Source: an uncultured Eubacteriales bacterium
GTDB lineage: Bacteria > Bacillota_A > Clostridia > Christensenellales > Aristaeellaceae
NCBI GenBank assembly: GCA_902803675.1
Contig: CADCQZ010000335.1
Location: 1 to 10,747 of the forward strand
Length of the DNA stretch: 10,747 bases
Direction of reading: 5' to 3'
The notes under the pieces were generated by a model. That model was given only the letters and a program-made list of their open reading frames with translations, was not told the origin of the DNA and did not search any database. Positions 1 to 6,652 of the stretch are shown piece by piece. The translations under genes and the position numbers were made by a program. Position 1 is the first letter of the stretch; every line of letters begins with the position of its first letter.

Positions 1-2066
1 CCTACGGCATCCAGGGGAAACGCTTCACCGCGGCTTTCACCCGGGGCACCGAGGAGGAGATCCTCGCCGCTTCCGCCGCCAGGGACAAGCTGCTGCCCCC
101 GCTGGAGCGCCTGAAGGAGAACTGCCCCCGGGGAGCCGATACGGATCAGCTGATCGGCGCCCTGGTGACCTATCTGGAGGAAAAGGGCGTATTCGAACGC
201 CTGATGGACACGGAAAAGAAACTGCTGGACCTGGGGCTGGAGGACGAGGCCGTCCAGGGCCGGCAGATGTGGACCCGGCTGATGGGCCTGATGGACCAGA
301 TGCATGAGATCATGGGAAAGGAGCCCCTGCCCCGGGCCCTGTTCCTGGAGCAGCTGCAGGCCGCTCTTGAGACCTGCATGCTCAACGGCCTGCCGCCCCG
401 GGGCGGTGTGGCTCAGTGCCTGCCCGCCGGCGGTGTGGCCCAGGAGGACATGGGGGCCGTGTTCATCACGGGCTTCAACGACGACGCCTTCGAGCCGGGG
501 CCGGAGGGCCTGATGCCCGACCACGCGCGCAAGGCGCTGGAGACCTTCGGGAAGACCCACATCCGCCCCGACGGCAGCGGCCGGGAGGACCTGAAGCGCC
601 TGGATCTTTACCGGGCGCTGTGCTCCACCGGGGAAAGGCTGTACCTGTCCCGGTGCGCCGCCTCCCAGAAGGGCGAGAGCAAACGGGCCCACGCGTACCT
701 GCACCGCATCCGGGCCGTGCTGCCCGGCCTCCGGGAAGAGGGCGGCCTCACCGCGTCCGCCGATAAGGTGCCCGGCACCAAAGACCAGGCGGCGGAGGAA
801 CTGGTGCGCCTGTTCTCCACCGGGGAGCCCCTCCCGCCCGACTGGCAGAAGGCCTGGCGCGAGATCAACGCCTTCTATCCGGACACGACGGACGGGATCC
901 TGAGCGCTCTCAGGCCGCCGGAAAAGATCACCGATCTGAGCGCTTCCGTGACCAAAGCCCTGTACCCGGAAAAGACCGTGAGCGTATCCCGGCTGGAGGC
1001 CTTCGCGGCCTGCCCGTACAAGCACTTCGTGGAATACGGCCTCAGGCCCCTGGAAAAAAAGGAATGGAACGTGGATGCCGCCGCTGCCGGGAGCTTTTAT
1101 CACAGCGTCCTGGAGGCCCTGACGAGCCGGCTCATGCGCCTCCCCGGCTGGCCCGACTGCAGCCGCGCCGATGTGGAGCGCCTGGTGGACGAGGTGTCCG
1201 GCCCCATGTTCCTGGACCGGTTCGGAGACATGGCATCGGACCTGCCGAAGGTGGAGACGCTCAGGATCAAATACCTGCGGGTGCTCCGGCGGGTGGCCTG
1301 GTCCTTCACCGCGGCGGCCAGGGCCAGCGCCTTCTCCGTGATGGGCTCCGAGATCCGCTTCGGCTACCCGGATGAAAACTCCCTGCCCCCCGTGCCCATC
1401 GATCTGCCGGACGGCGGGAGGGTGCTGCTGCGCGGCGTGATCGACCGCATCGACCGCTATCAGGGAGATGAGGGGATGTATTTCCGCGTGGTGGACTACA
1501 AGTCCGGCGGCACCAAGCTGGAGCCCGAAAAGCTGTACTACGGCACCCAGCTGCAGCTGATGCTGTACCTGGCGGCGGTCCGGGGCGGGCCGGATAACGG
1601 CGAGCCCGCCGGGGCCTACTATATGCACCTGAAGGACGACCTGATCCCCGATGACGAGACGGTCAAGGGACTGGAAACGCTGCTGGCGAAAAAATGCGCC
1701 CTCACCGGCATCACTTTAAAGGATGTGCGGGTGGTGAAGCTGATGGACGCCTCCGAGCCGCCGGTGAGTTTCGAGGAGAGCCTGCTGACCGCCAAGGGCG
1801 AATTCGGCAAAAACAAGCCGGTGGCCGCCATGGCGGATCTGGAGCGCCTCATCCTGCACGCCCGGGAATGCGCCCGGAGGATCGTGGTGTCCCTTACGGG
1901 CGGTGTGATCAAAAGGGAGCCCCTCAGGATCGCCGGGGACGAGCGGGATGAGTGCTCCCGGTGCGATTACGCCGCCATCTGCCGGGTGGAGGAAGCCGGG
2001 CAGCGGCGCGGACAGCGCATGAATTATGAGGAGCTGTTCCGCACCCTTGAGGAGGAGCAGGGATGA
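1..2066 (+). CDS. addB: AddB, ATP-dependent helicase/nuclease subunit B (5' end outside window)
   Basis: AddB is the second subunit of the AddAB helicase-nuclease, the Firmicute counterpart of RecBCD. It processes double-strand DNA ends for recombination. The reading frame is open from base 3, giving 687 visible residues; family members are about 1,150 residues, so roughly the first 40% is missing. A GTG at 165 lies in frame but is not the true start. Visible C-terminal features are a first cysteine in FAACPYKHF (codon at 1011) and a closing CxxCx5C cluster, CSRCDYAAIC (codons at 1953, 1962, 1980). This is the split four-cysteine iron-sulfur cluster typical of AddB. Between them lies the PD-(D/E)xK nuclease core: GSFYHSVLEAL, then GVIDRID (about 1437-1454), then VVDYKSGG with Asp at 1494 and Lys at 1500, then a TQLQLMLYL helix. 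All catalytic residues look intact. The stop codon overlaps the next start. The usual partner addA does not follow. Confidence 0.95.
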   Translation, partial: YGIQGKRFTAAFTRGTEEEILAASAARDKLLPPLERLKENCPRGADTDQLIGALVTYLEEKGVFERLMDTEKKLLDLGLEDEAVQGRQMWTRLMGLMDQMHEIMGKEPLPRALFLEQLQAALETCMLNGLPPRGGVAQCLPAGGVAQEDMGAVFITGFNDDAFEPGPEGLMPDHARKALETFGKTHIRPDGSGREDLKRLDLYRALCSTGERLYLSRCAASQKGESKRAHAYLHRIRAVLPGLREEGGLTASADKVPGTKDQAAEELVRLFSTGEPLPPDWQKAWREINAFYPDTTDGILSALRPPEKITDLSASVTKALYPEKTVSVSRLEAFAACPYKHFVEYGLRPLEKKEWNVDAAAAGSFYHSVLEALTSRLMRLPGWPDCSRADVERLVDEVSGPMFLDRFGDMASDLPKVETLRIKYLRVLRRVAWSFTAAARASAFSVMGSEIRFGYPDENSLPPVPIDLPDGGRVLLRGVIDRIDRYQGDEGMYFRVVDYKSGGTKLEPEKLYYGTQLQLMLYLAAVRGGPDNGEPAGAYYMHLKDDLIPDDETVKGLETLLAKKCALTGITLKDVRVVKLMDASEPPVSFEESLLTAKGEFGKNKPVAAMADLERLILHARECARRIVVSLTGGVIKREPLRIAGDERDECSRCDYAAICRVEEAGQRRGQRMNYEELFRTLEEEQG

Positions 2067-2578
2067 GGATCGAAACGGACAGGCTGATCATCACTCAGTT
2101 CACATTGGACATGGCGCGGGCCGTGCATGAAAATTCCCTGGATGAGGACAACCGGCGCTTCGTACCGGACGAGGTCTTCGAAACGGTGGACGAGGCCCGG
2201 GATACGGTAGCGTTCCTGATGTCCTGTTACTCTGGGGAAGGGCCCCGGGTGTATCCCGTGCTGATCAAACACGGCGGGGAGAACATCGGCTATGTGCAGC
2301 TGGTGCCCCTGGGGGACGGGCAGTGGGAGATCGGCTACCACATCGCCAAAGAGCACACCGGAAAGGGGTACGCCACGGAGGCGGTCAGGGCTTTCCTGCC
2401 GGTGATCTCTGAGGAAGCCGGGATCCGGGAAGTGCTGGGAGTGTGCCTCAGGGACAACGCGGCGTCAAAACGCGTGCTTCAAAAATGCGGATTCGGGAAA
2501 ACATACGAGGGCCCGGGGGATTACCAGGGAGAGGAACGGGAGATCTTCCGGAGCCTGTGGAAAAGGCCCGAAAGGTAA
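2063..2578 (+). CDS. GNAT acetyltransferase, RimJ/RimL-like (Acetyltransf_3 type)
   Basis: This 171-residue protein looks like an acetyl-CoA-dependent N-acetyltransferase of the RimJ/RimL subgroup. The subgroup acetylates protein N-termini, small amines or antibiotics; the substrate here cannot be told from sequence. It opens with the subgroup's ETDRLIITQFT strand. A central beta pair (ENIGYVQLVP, then WEIGYHIAKE) leads into the acetyl-CoA pyrophosphate loop HTGKGYATEAV at about residues 96-106. The C-terminal part has the usual NAASKRVLQKCGF segment. The ATG at 2063 overlaps the addB stop in an ATGA junction, and GAGGAGGAG at about 2049-2057 inside the end of addB serves as ribosome binding site, so it is translationally coupled to addB. 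A housekeeping link to DNA repair is not implied; GNAT genes are common operon passengers. Confidence 0.9.
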   Translation: MRIETDRLIITQFTLDMARAVHENSLDEDNRRFVPDEVFETVDEARDTVAFLMSCYSGEGPRVYPVLIKHGGENIGYVQLVPLGDGQWEIGYHIAKEHTGKGYATEAVRAFLPVISEEAGIREVLGVCLRDNAASKRVLQKCGFGKTYEGPGDYQGEEREIFRSLWKRPER

Positions 2579-2591
2579 GGAGGGGAAGGAT

Positions 2592-3071
2592 ATGTCCTGC
2601 CGGCGGAGGACCACGGTGCTCAGGATACCCGCTTCGGCCCTGGGGATGAAGACCCGGCGCGAGTGGGAAAACTTCCTTCGGGAGCACGAGGACGTGTTCG
2701 ACTGGGAGCCGGGGCACTTCGGCGAGTCCCTGAGCGAGAGCCGCCCCTGGAGCCCGTCGCGGCCGGAAGCGGATCTGCCCGGTCCCCTCGATCGCCTGGA
2801 CAGTCGGGATCCCGCCTGCCCCGACGTGGTGCCGGGGCCGTTCCTGGACTACTGCCTGGAGGAGATCCTGCCCCTGCCCCCGGAGCAGGACCATTGGGGC
2901 GAAGAAAACACCGCCCGGCCCCTTAAGAAAAAAGAGGCGGAAAGATATCTGCCCCTTTTTAAGGCGCTGTTCCCCCGCTTCACCCTGAAGGATATGGAAT
3001 TCGTGAGATGGTGCCGGTATGAGTGGTACGACGGATCTGACGCGCCGTACCTGTATTCCGACACGGAATAG
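2592..3071 (+). CDS. Conserved-looking small protein of unknown function
   Basis: I do not recognise this 159-residue protein. No signal peptide or membrane segment is visible, so it is probably cytosolic. The N-terminal third is Arg- and Ser-rich with WEPGHFGESLSESRPWSPS, the middle is Pro/Asp/Glu-rich, and the C-terminal 40 residues are dense in aromatics: FPRFTLKDMEFVRWCRYEW followed by YDGSDAPYLYSD. That end looks like a conserved folded module. The start at ATG 2592 is chosen because AAGGAGGGG (2577-2585) lies 6-8 bases upstream and overlaps the stop of the preceding GNAT gene. An in-frame ATG at 2646 lacks such a site. Spacing and shared strand place it as third gene of the addB transcript. 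Codon usage and GC resemble the neighbours, which supports a real gene. Confidence 0.75.
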   Translation: MSCRRRTTVLRIPASALGMKTRREWENFLREHEDVFDWEPGHFGESLSESRPWSPSRPEADLPGPLDRLDSRDPACPDVVPGPFLDYCLEEILPLPPEQDHWGEENTARPLKKKEAERYLPLFKALFPRFTLKDMEFVRWCRYEWYDGSDAPYLYSDTE

Positions 3072-3103
3072 AGAGAACGAAAAAAAGGCTTTCCCGCCCG
3101 CAT

Positions 3104-3144
3104 AAAAAACGGACCCCTGTTTCTTTCAAAATACAGGGGTCCGT
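3104..3144 (-). terminator. Intrinsic terminator of the CDF transporter gene
   Basis: A 12-bp perfect inverted repeat (ACGGACCCCTGT at 3109-3120 and ACAGGGGTCCGT at 3133-3144, 12-nt loop) lies 21 bases past the transporter stop. Read on the minus strand it is followed by a run of six U (3104-3109). On the plus strand no U run follows the stem, so it is a poor terminator for the converging addB operon, although the hairpin may still protect that transcript's 3' end. Confidence 0.88.
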
Positions 3145-3165
3145 GGTCGTAATGGGCCGGGCTTT

Positions 3166-4059
3166 TCAGCGCGGAGCTGTGCAGCAGTCCTCTTCGAGCG
3201 GATTGACGTGGATCATCACGTGCTTCACGTTGGGGAATTCCTTTTCCACGGCGCTGTGGACCCTCTCCGCGATGCCATGGGCCTCCCGGAGCGAGATATC
3301 CGGCCGCACCGCGATCTCCAGGTCCACATAGATCCGGCTGCCGAACTGCCGGGTGCGCAGCAGGTCTATCCGTTTCACGCCTTCCTGAGAGATGATGAAG
3401 TCGCGCAGCTTATGCTCCAGGACGGTGCCGCCGGAGGTGTCCAGCATGCGGTCCAAAGCGTCCCGGGAGATATCGAAAGCCACCTTGAGGATCAGTGCGC
3501 AGATCACCAGGCTGGCGATGGGGTCCATGATGGGGAAGCCCAGCCGGGCCAGGAGGATGCCGGCGAAGGAGCCCACCGAGGAGATGGCGTCCGACCGGTG
3601 ATGCCACGCGTCCGCCTTGAAGGCCGCCGAATCCAGCGCCCGGGCGTAGTGCATGGTGTACTGGTACATGGCCTCCTTGACCACGATGGATACCACCGCC
3701 GCGATCAGGGGCAGGGCCGTGGGGATCTCAAGGCTGCCGGGATCGGAAAAGAGCTTGCGCAGGCCCGTCAGGCCGATACCGGCGCCGGTGCCGGCGAGGA
3801 TCAGCCCCAGCAGCAGGGAGGCTACGCACTCCAGGCGCTCGTGCCCGTAGGGGTGCTGCGCGTCCTCCGCGCGCCGCGACAGGCGCACGCCCACCCAGGC
3901 GATCAGGGTGGCGAACACGTCCGAAAGGGAATGCACCGCGTCCGATACCATGGCGCCGGACCGGCCCAGCACGCCGGCCAGCAGTTTGAACGCCGCCAGC
4001 AGCACGTTCCCGAAGATCCCTACGCGGGAGAGACGGTCAAAGATCTTTTTTTCGTCCAT
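3166..4059 (-). CDS. Cation diffusion facilitator (CDF) family metal exporter, probably Co2+/Ni2+
   Basis: This 297-residue protein is a full-length CDF transporter, an inner-membrane proton-antiporting exporter of divalent metals working as a dimer. Six membrane segments are followed by a cytosolic ferredoxin-like domain from about residue 210. The transport site has the HxxxD/HxxxD pattern: H43 and D47 in DAVHSLSD (TM2), H153 and D157 in AWHHRSD (TM5). Other family marks are HPYGHERLE at 69-77, MDPIASL at 178-184, and C-terminal metal-ligand candidates H261, H280 and H284 (IHVNP). It ends in a DCC motif. HxxxD/HxxxD sites occur in Zn, Cd, Co and Ni exporters, so sequence alone does not fix the ion. 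The NiCo-type riboswitch in its leader points to cobalt and nickel. ATG 4059 is preceded by GAGGT (4066-4070) at 6 bases. Confidence 0.95.
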   Translation of the reverse strand: MDEKKIFDRLSRVGIFGNVLLAAFKLLAGVLGRSGAMVSDAVHSLSDVFATLIAWVGVRLSRRAEDAQHPYGHERLECVASLLLGLILAGTGAGIGLTGLRKLFSDPGSLEIPTALPLIAAVVSIVVKEAMYQYTMHYARALDSAAFKADAWHHRSDAISSVGSFAGILLARLGFPIMDPIASLVICALILKVAFDISRDALDRMLDTSGGTVLEHKLRDFIISQEGVKRIDLLRTRQFGSRIYVDLEIAVRPDISLREAHGIAERVHSAVEKEFPNVKHVMIHVNPLEEDCCTAPR

Positions 4060-4083
4060 TCTGGTACCTCGACTCTAAACCGC

Positions 4084-4100
4084 GGGCACGCTTTGTGCCC
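4084..4100 (-). other. Short hairpin between riboswitch terminator and CDF start
   Basis: GGGCAC and GTGCCC form a 6-bp perfect stem with a 5-nt loop, lying after the riboswitch terminator and about 14 bases before the ribosome binding site. No U run follows it on either strand, so it is not a terminator. It might stabilise the mRNA or help keep the GAGGT site open. Function unknown. Confidence 0.5.
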
Positions 4101-4106
4101 CGTGAC

Positions 4107-4153
4107 TTAAAAAAGCGCGTTCCGGAACATTCCGCTGTCCCGCAGACGCGCTT
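4107..4153 (-). terminator. Riboswitch-controlled terminator in the CDF leader
   Basis: On the minus strand AAGCGCGT (4146-4153) pairs with ACGCGCTT (4113-4120), 8 bp. A smaller CGGA/TCCG hairpin lies inside, and a run of six U follows (4109-4114). The hairpin sits between promoter and start codon, so it must be overcome for the exporter to be made. Its 5' arm is also the 3' arm of aptamer helix P4, and its interior contains the conserved GGGACAG. Aptamer and terminator therefore cannot form together, which fits metal-induced antitermination. Confidence 0.85.
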
Positions 4154-4233
4154 AAAAAGCTATCCTGCTGCCGATCGAGTCGGCCCGGCCACGGGCCTTC
4201 CCCGCCGGGGAAGCCCTGCCTGATCAGATGGGT
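4135..4233 (-). promoter_or_regulatory. NiCo (czcD-type) riboswitch aptamer
   Basis: NiCo riboswitches bind Co2+ or Ni2+ cooperatively in a four-way junction and turn on metal exporters, classically czcD-type CDF genes. Read on the minus strand the leader shows the conserved blocks in order: CUGAUCAGGCA (4217-4227), then GUGGCCGGGCCG, then CGGCAGCA, and lastly UCUGCGGGACAG (ending at 4135). These match the junction strands I remember from the Erysipelotrichaceae crystal-structure RNA. Helices: P2 pairs 4207-4216 with 4193-4203 (one bulge, GGC loop); P3 is GCCGA/UCGGC within 4170-4184; P4 spans 4143-4167 with a GCUU/AAGC tip. P1 is weak: I see CUG/CAG plus CC/GG across an internal loop. Position, downstream gene and the overlapping terminator all agree. 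The family match was not confirmed by a covariance search. Confidence 0.85.
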
Positions 4234-4265
4234 GTAAGAAGGGTGAGACGCTTTGGATCGGCGCA

Positions 4266-4294
4266 ACTATAGCATAGCCGGCGAGGCGTGTCAA
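4266..4294 (-). promoter_or_regulatory. Sigma-70/A type promoter for riboswitch and CDF gene
   Basis: On the minus strand TTGACA (4289-4294) is separated by exactly 17 bases from TATAGT (4266-4271), a nearly perfect housekeeping promoter. Transcription would begin near 4259 and give a leader of about 200 nt, long enough for the whole riboswitch. It lies just past the stop of the SH3 gene, for which no separate terminator is visible. Confidence 0.9.
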
Positions 4295-4312
4295 GACATG
4301 CGCCGGGATCGG

Positions 4313-5308
4313 TCAGAAGCCGTAGTACATCCAGTAATCGTCCACGAAGGGATCGGGCACCCAGGCCCGGCGCCAGCATTTGAGGCCGCTGTCATAGAAC
4401 TCGATCTGGATGAAATCGCTGGACTGGGACCCGCCGTAGGCGTAACCGTAGATGGTGCAGCTCACGCCGGCGGGCACGTTGCGGGAGATCTGCTTGTAAT
4501 CATACCCCGGGCCGTAGTAGCACTCCAGGCTGCGGTTGACCGTGCAGGAACCGATGGGGTACTCCTCCGGCACGTTGTTGATGTTCAGGCCGCTCATCCT
4601 TTTCAGGCCGGTGTAGGCCCGGTAGCGGTTCCGGCCGTAGTAAAATTCCACCTGCACCCACCAGATCCCGTTGGCGTTGTCATAGGCTTTGGACAGTACG
4701 GTGACCGCGCTGCCCGAGGACAGGAAGGTGCCCGGCTCGTCATAGGTGGTGCCGGGGCCGGTCCTGGTGGCCAGCTTGCTGTTGAGGGTGCAGGTGGCAT
4801 AGGCGTAGTCGGTGTAGCCGCCCGTCGGGGTGCCGCTGCCGGAGGAGGAGACGCCGGTGCCGCTGCCATAGGAAGAAATGCCGATGCCGGTAGTGGAGGC
4901 CTGGCCCTGGGGCACGCCGGAGCCGCCCGTCACGCAGCTGACGGATATGTAGGCCGTGCCGCCGTTATAGATGATCTGATACCAGTCCTTGCCGCCCTCG
5001 TGGCTGGCGACCCTCTGCACCGCGGTCAGAGCGGTGCCCTTGGAGACCGTGCCGAGTTTGGAATATGAAGAGGCCGGGCCGGAGCGGATATTGGCCTTCT
5101 GGTTGGCGTAGACCGTGAAGGTCCCGGTGGAATAGCTGCCCGCGGAATTTCCCTGGGGCCGGGGCGTGCCGTCGGAAGGGCAGTAATTATCGGTGCACTG
5201 CCGCCCGCATTTCGGGCAGTACCAGACGCTGTCCGCCAGCGCGGCAGGCAAGGCCGCGCTCAGGAGCATGATCGCGCAGAGCGCCGCGCACAGGATCTTT
5301 TTGATCAT
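4313..5308 (-). CDS. Secreted protein with N-terminal zinc ribbon and three SH3-like repeats
   Basis: This 331-residue protein is exported. Residues 1-25 form a Sec signal peptide (MIKKILCAAL, a hydrophobic core, then a PAALA cleavage site). The mature N-terminus carries a zinc-ribbon-like block, CPKCGRQCTDNYCPSDG, with C31, C34, C38 and C43. Three bacterial SH3-like domains follow, at about 62-126 (ANIRSGPASSYSKLG is a classic SH3b motif), 168-236 (LATRTGPGTTYDEPG) and 252-320 (LECYYGPGYDYKQIS). The first two are joined by a Gly/Ser/Thr linker (about 128-165). SH3b domains usually bind peptidoglycan or cell-surface polymers. No catalytic domain is present, so it may be a wall-binding or adaptor protein. 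ATG 5308 is fixed by AAGGAGGG (5316-5323) seven bases upstream. The terminal part is rich in Tyr and Trp. Confidence 0.88.
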   Translation of the reverse strand: MIKKILCAALCAIMLLSAALPAALADSVWYCPKCGRQCTDNYCPSDGTPRPQGNSAGSYSTGTFTVYANQKANIRSGPASSYSKLGTVSKGTALTAVQRVASHEGGKDWYQIIYNGGTAYISVSCVTGGSGVPQGQASTTGIGISSYGSGTGVSSSGSGTPTGGYTDYAYATCTLNSKLATRTGPGTTYDEPGTFLSSGSAVTVLSKAYDNANGIWWVQVEFYYGRNRYRAYTGLKRMSGLNINNVPEEYPIGSCTVNRSLECYYGPGYDYKQISRNVPAGVSCTIYGYAYGGSQSSDFIQIEFYDSGLKCWRRAWVPDPFVDDYWMYYGF

Positions 5309-5442
5309 CGTGTTTCCCTCCTTGCACCCATTGGTCTTAAGGTCTTCCCTCTGACAGGATCATACCATGGCCCGCGCATGTTTCCGTAGACCGGTTTTTT
5401 CGCTGACCGTACCGAATACGATATTCTGTCGACGCCGCGGCT

Positions 5443-5451
5443 ATTATATCA
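5443..5451 (-). promoter_or_regulatory. Candidate extended -10 promoter for the SH3 protein gene
   Basis: On the minus strand TGATATAAT gives a perfect -10 box with the TGn extension; no good -35 box lies 17 bases upstream (ATGTAT). Transcription would start near 5436, leaving a leader of about 130 nt. A second extended -10, TGGTATGAT at 5359-5367, would give a leader near 44 nt. I cannot tell which is used. Confidence 0.5.
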
Positions 5452-5579
5452 CAAATAATGTCAGAATACATCGCTTCATCCTTCTCTTTTCGCTCCGCCG
5501 GAGGGCTTTCCCTCTGACGCGGTCAGCATACATCCCCCGCATGTCTCCCGTGATCCCGGTTTTCGCGTGCGGGTTCACG

Positions 5580-5606
5580 TAAAAAAGCCGGGGATCGCTC
5601 CCCGGC
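5580..5606 (-). terminator. Intrinsic terminator of the AEC permease gene
   Basis: GCCGGGG (5587-5593) and CCCCGGC (5600-5606) form a 7-bp GC stem with a 6-nt loop. On the minus strand six U (5581-5586) follow directly. It lies about 33 bases past the permease stop codon. Confidence 0.87.
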
Positions 5607-5638
5607 CTTCGGGCCGTGCTGTATCCGATGCCCCGGCG

Positions 5639-6568
5639 TCACGCCAGGGAATAGGCCGCCACGCCGATGAACGTGAGGATGGTCACCACCGTCATCACGC
5701 TCAGGCAGGTGGACACGTACTCCCCGTCCTCCTTCAGGTCCGCGTACAGGGGGATGATGAAGGGCGCGGGCAGGGACCAGGCCAGCATCAGGGCCGTGAA
5801 CAGCTGCCTGTCGAAGGGGATCACGGCGAAGATCACCAGGCTGTCCAGGGCCAGCAGCGCCGCCATCACGATAAGGCGCAGGCCCACCGTGATCATCACG
5901 GGCTTCAAAAGGGTCTTTTTGAAGCTTAGCTCATAGCCCACGATGATGAGGATCAGCCCGGAAACGGGCGCGGCGATGAAGGAGATCGTGTCACTGATCA
6001 GTTTGCCCGCGGCCGAGTGCAGGGCCGCCTGCCCCACGCCCAGCGCGCCCGATATCACGCCCAGCACGATGGCGATCAGCACGGGATTGCGCACCGCGTC
6101 CTTCAAAAGGGCCTTCCCGTTCGTCTTTCCGGTGCCCACTGCCTGCAGCGCGGTGAGGAACACGGTGAACGCCGCCAGGGTCTGGCCGATATCCGCCATG
6201 GCGAACACGTGGGTCTGCCCCGGGTAAAGAAGGCCGAAGAGAGCATAGCCCATCATGCCGCCCTCGAAATTGGTGACCAGGAAGGGCAGGAACTTTCCCC
6301 GCTCCTTCACGAAGCGGCGCAGCAGGAAGCCGCAGAGCAGCCCCAGGCCGCAGGAAACATACACCACCAGGAAGGTCAGGGCGATCTTCCCGGAATACTC
6401 CGCGGTGGAAAAGGCGTTGAACAGCACCACCGGCAGAAGCACGCTGCCCACCAGGGCCTTGATGCCCTTCAGGCCCTCAAAGGAAAAGATCTGCCTGCGC
6501 CGGCACATAAAGCCCAGCAGGAACATGAGGATCACGGGGCATACCATCTCAAGGATCTGCAGGAACAT
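5639..6568 (-). CDS. AEC (auxin efflux carrier) family permease
   Basis: This 309-residue, very hydrophobic protein has the length and about ten membrane segments of the AEC family. Bacterial AEC members are secondary transporters, often for malate, malonate or other organic acids; the substrate here is unknown. Family marks are the GxxCRRRQIF loop after the first helix, the LPVVLFNAFS segment (45-54), NFEGGMMGYALF (100-111, the family's NxGfmG motif), NPVL (161-164) opening the second half, and AWSLPAPFIIPLYA (263-276), with the last helices at about 285-305. The start at ATG 6568 is supported by AGGGAGGT (6573-6580) four bases upstream. It follows the HdeD-like gene on the same strand, but a strong terminator lies in the 84-base gap and only about 24 bases separate that terminator's U run from the start codon, so its own promoter is not apparent. 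Confidence 0.92.
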   Translation of the reverse strand: MFLQILEMVCPVILMFLLGFMCRRRQIFSFEGLKGIKALVGSVLLPVVLFNAFSTAEYSGKIALTFLVVYVSCGLGLLCGFLLRRFVKERGKFLPFLVTNFEGGMMGYALFGLLYPGQTHVFAMADIGQTLAAFTVFLTALQAVGTGKTNGKALLKDAVRNPVLIAIVLGVISGALGVGQAALHSAAGKLISDTISFIAAPVSGLILIIVGYELSFKKTLLKPVMITVGLRLIVMAALLALDSLVIFAVIPFDRQLFTALMLAWSLPAPFIIPLYADLKEDGEYVSTCLSVMTVVTILTFIGVAAYSLA

Positions 6569-6592
6569 GTTTACCTCCCTGTTCAGGATCAG

Positions 6593-6629
6593 AAAAAAGG
6601 GGAGCCGGGACTGTGACCCGGCTCCCCTT
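6593..6629 (-). terminator. Strong intrinsic terminator between HdeD-like and AEC genes
   Basis: A 13-bp perfect stem (6597-6609 with 6617-6629, 7-nt loop) is followed on the minus strand by six U (6593-6598). It ends the HdeD-like transcript 23 bases past its stop. Because the AEC ribosome binding site begins only about 12 bases later, it also acts as a potential read-through control point for the permease. Confidence 0.9.
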
Positions 6630-6652
6630 CATGGGATGCCGAATGATGTCGA

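Larger units (their letters stand above)
5309..5638. other. Intergenic region between AEC permease and SH3 protein genes
   Basis: This 330-base stretch has no convincing gene. It holds the AEC gene terminator at one end, the SH3 gene ribosome binding site at the other, and two minus-strand promoter candidates between. An 11-base direct repeat, TTCCCTCTGAC, occurs at 5345-5355 and 5508-5518. A 71-codon plus-strand frame at 5367-5582 lacks a ribosome binding site and has an Arg/Phe-rich composition typical of a chance frame. Confidence 0.7.

Noticed and set aside
3208..4110. 300-codon plus-strand open frame
   Set aside because: It is antisense to the well-supported CDF transporter, is rich in His, Gln, Gly and Ala from high-GC codon shadowing, has no ribosome binding site and crosses the riboswitch terminator.
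4800..4960. Gly/Ser/Thr-rich linker of the SH3 protein as a possible tandem DNA repeat
   Set aside because: The protein is low-complexity here, but the DNA shows no regular repeat unit; it is an ordinary flexible linker.
4253..5068. 271-codon plus-strand open frame
   Set aside because: It is antisense to the SH3 protein gene, with Val/Ala/Gly-rich composition and no ribosome binding site. The minus-strand protein has a signal peptide and clear domains.
5367..5582. 71-codon plus-strand frame in the 5309-5638 gap
   Set aside because: No ribosome binding site, Arg/Phe-rich composition, no recognisable motif, and it ends in the AEC terminator's A run.
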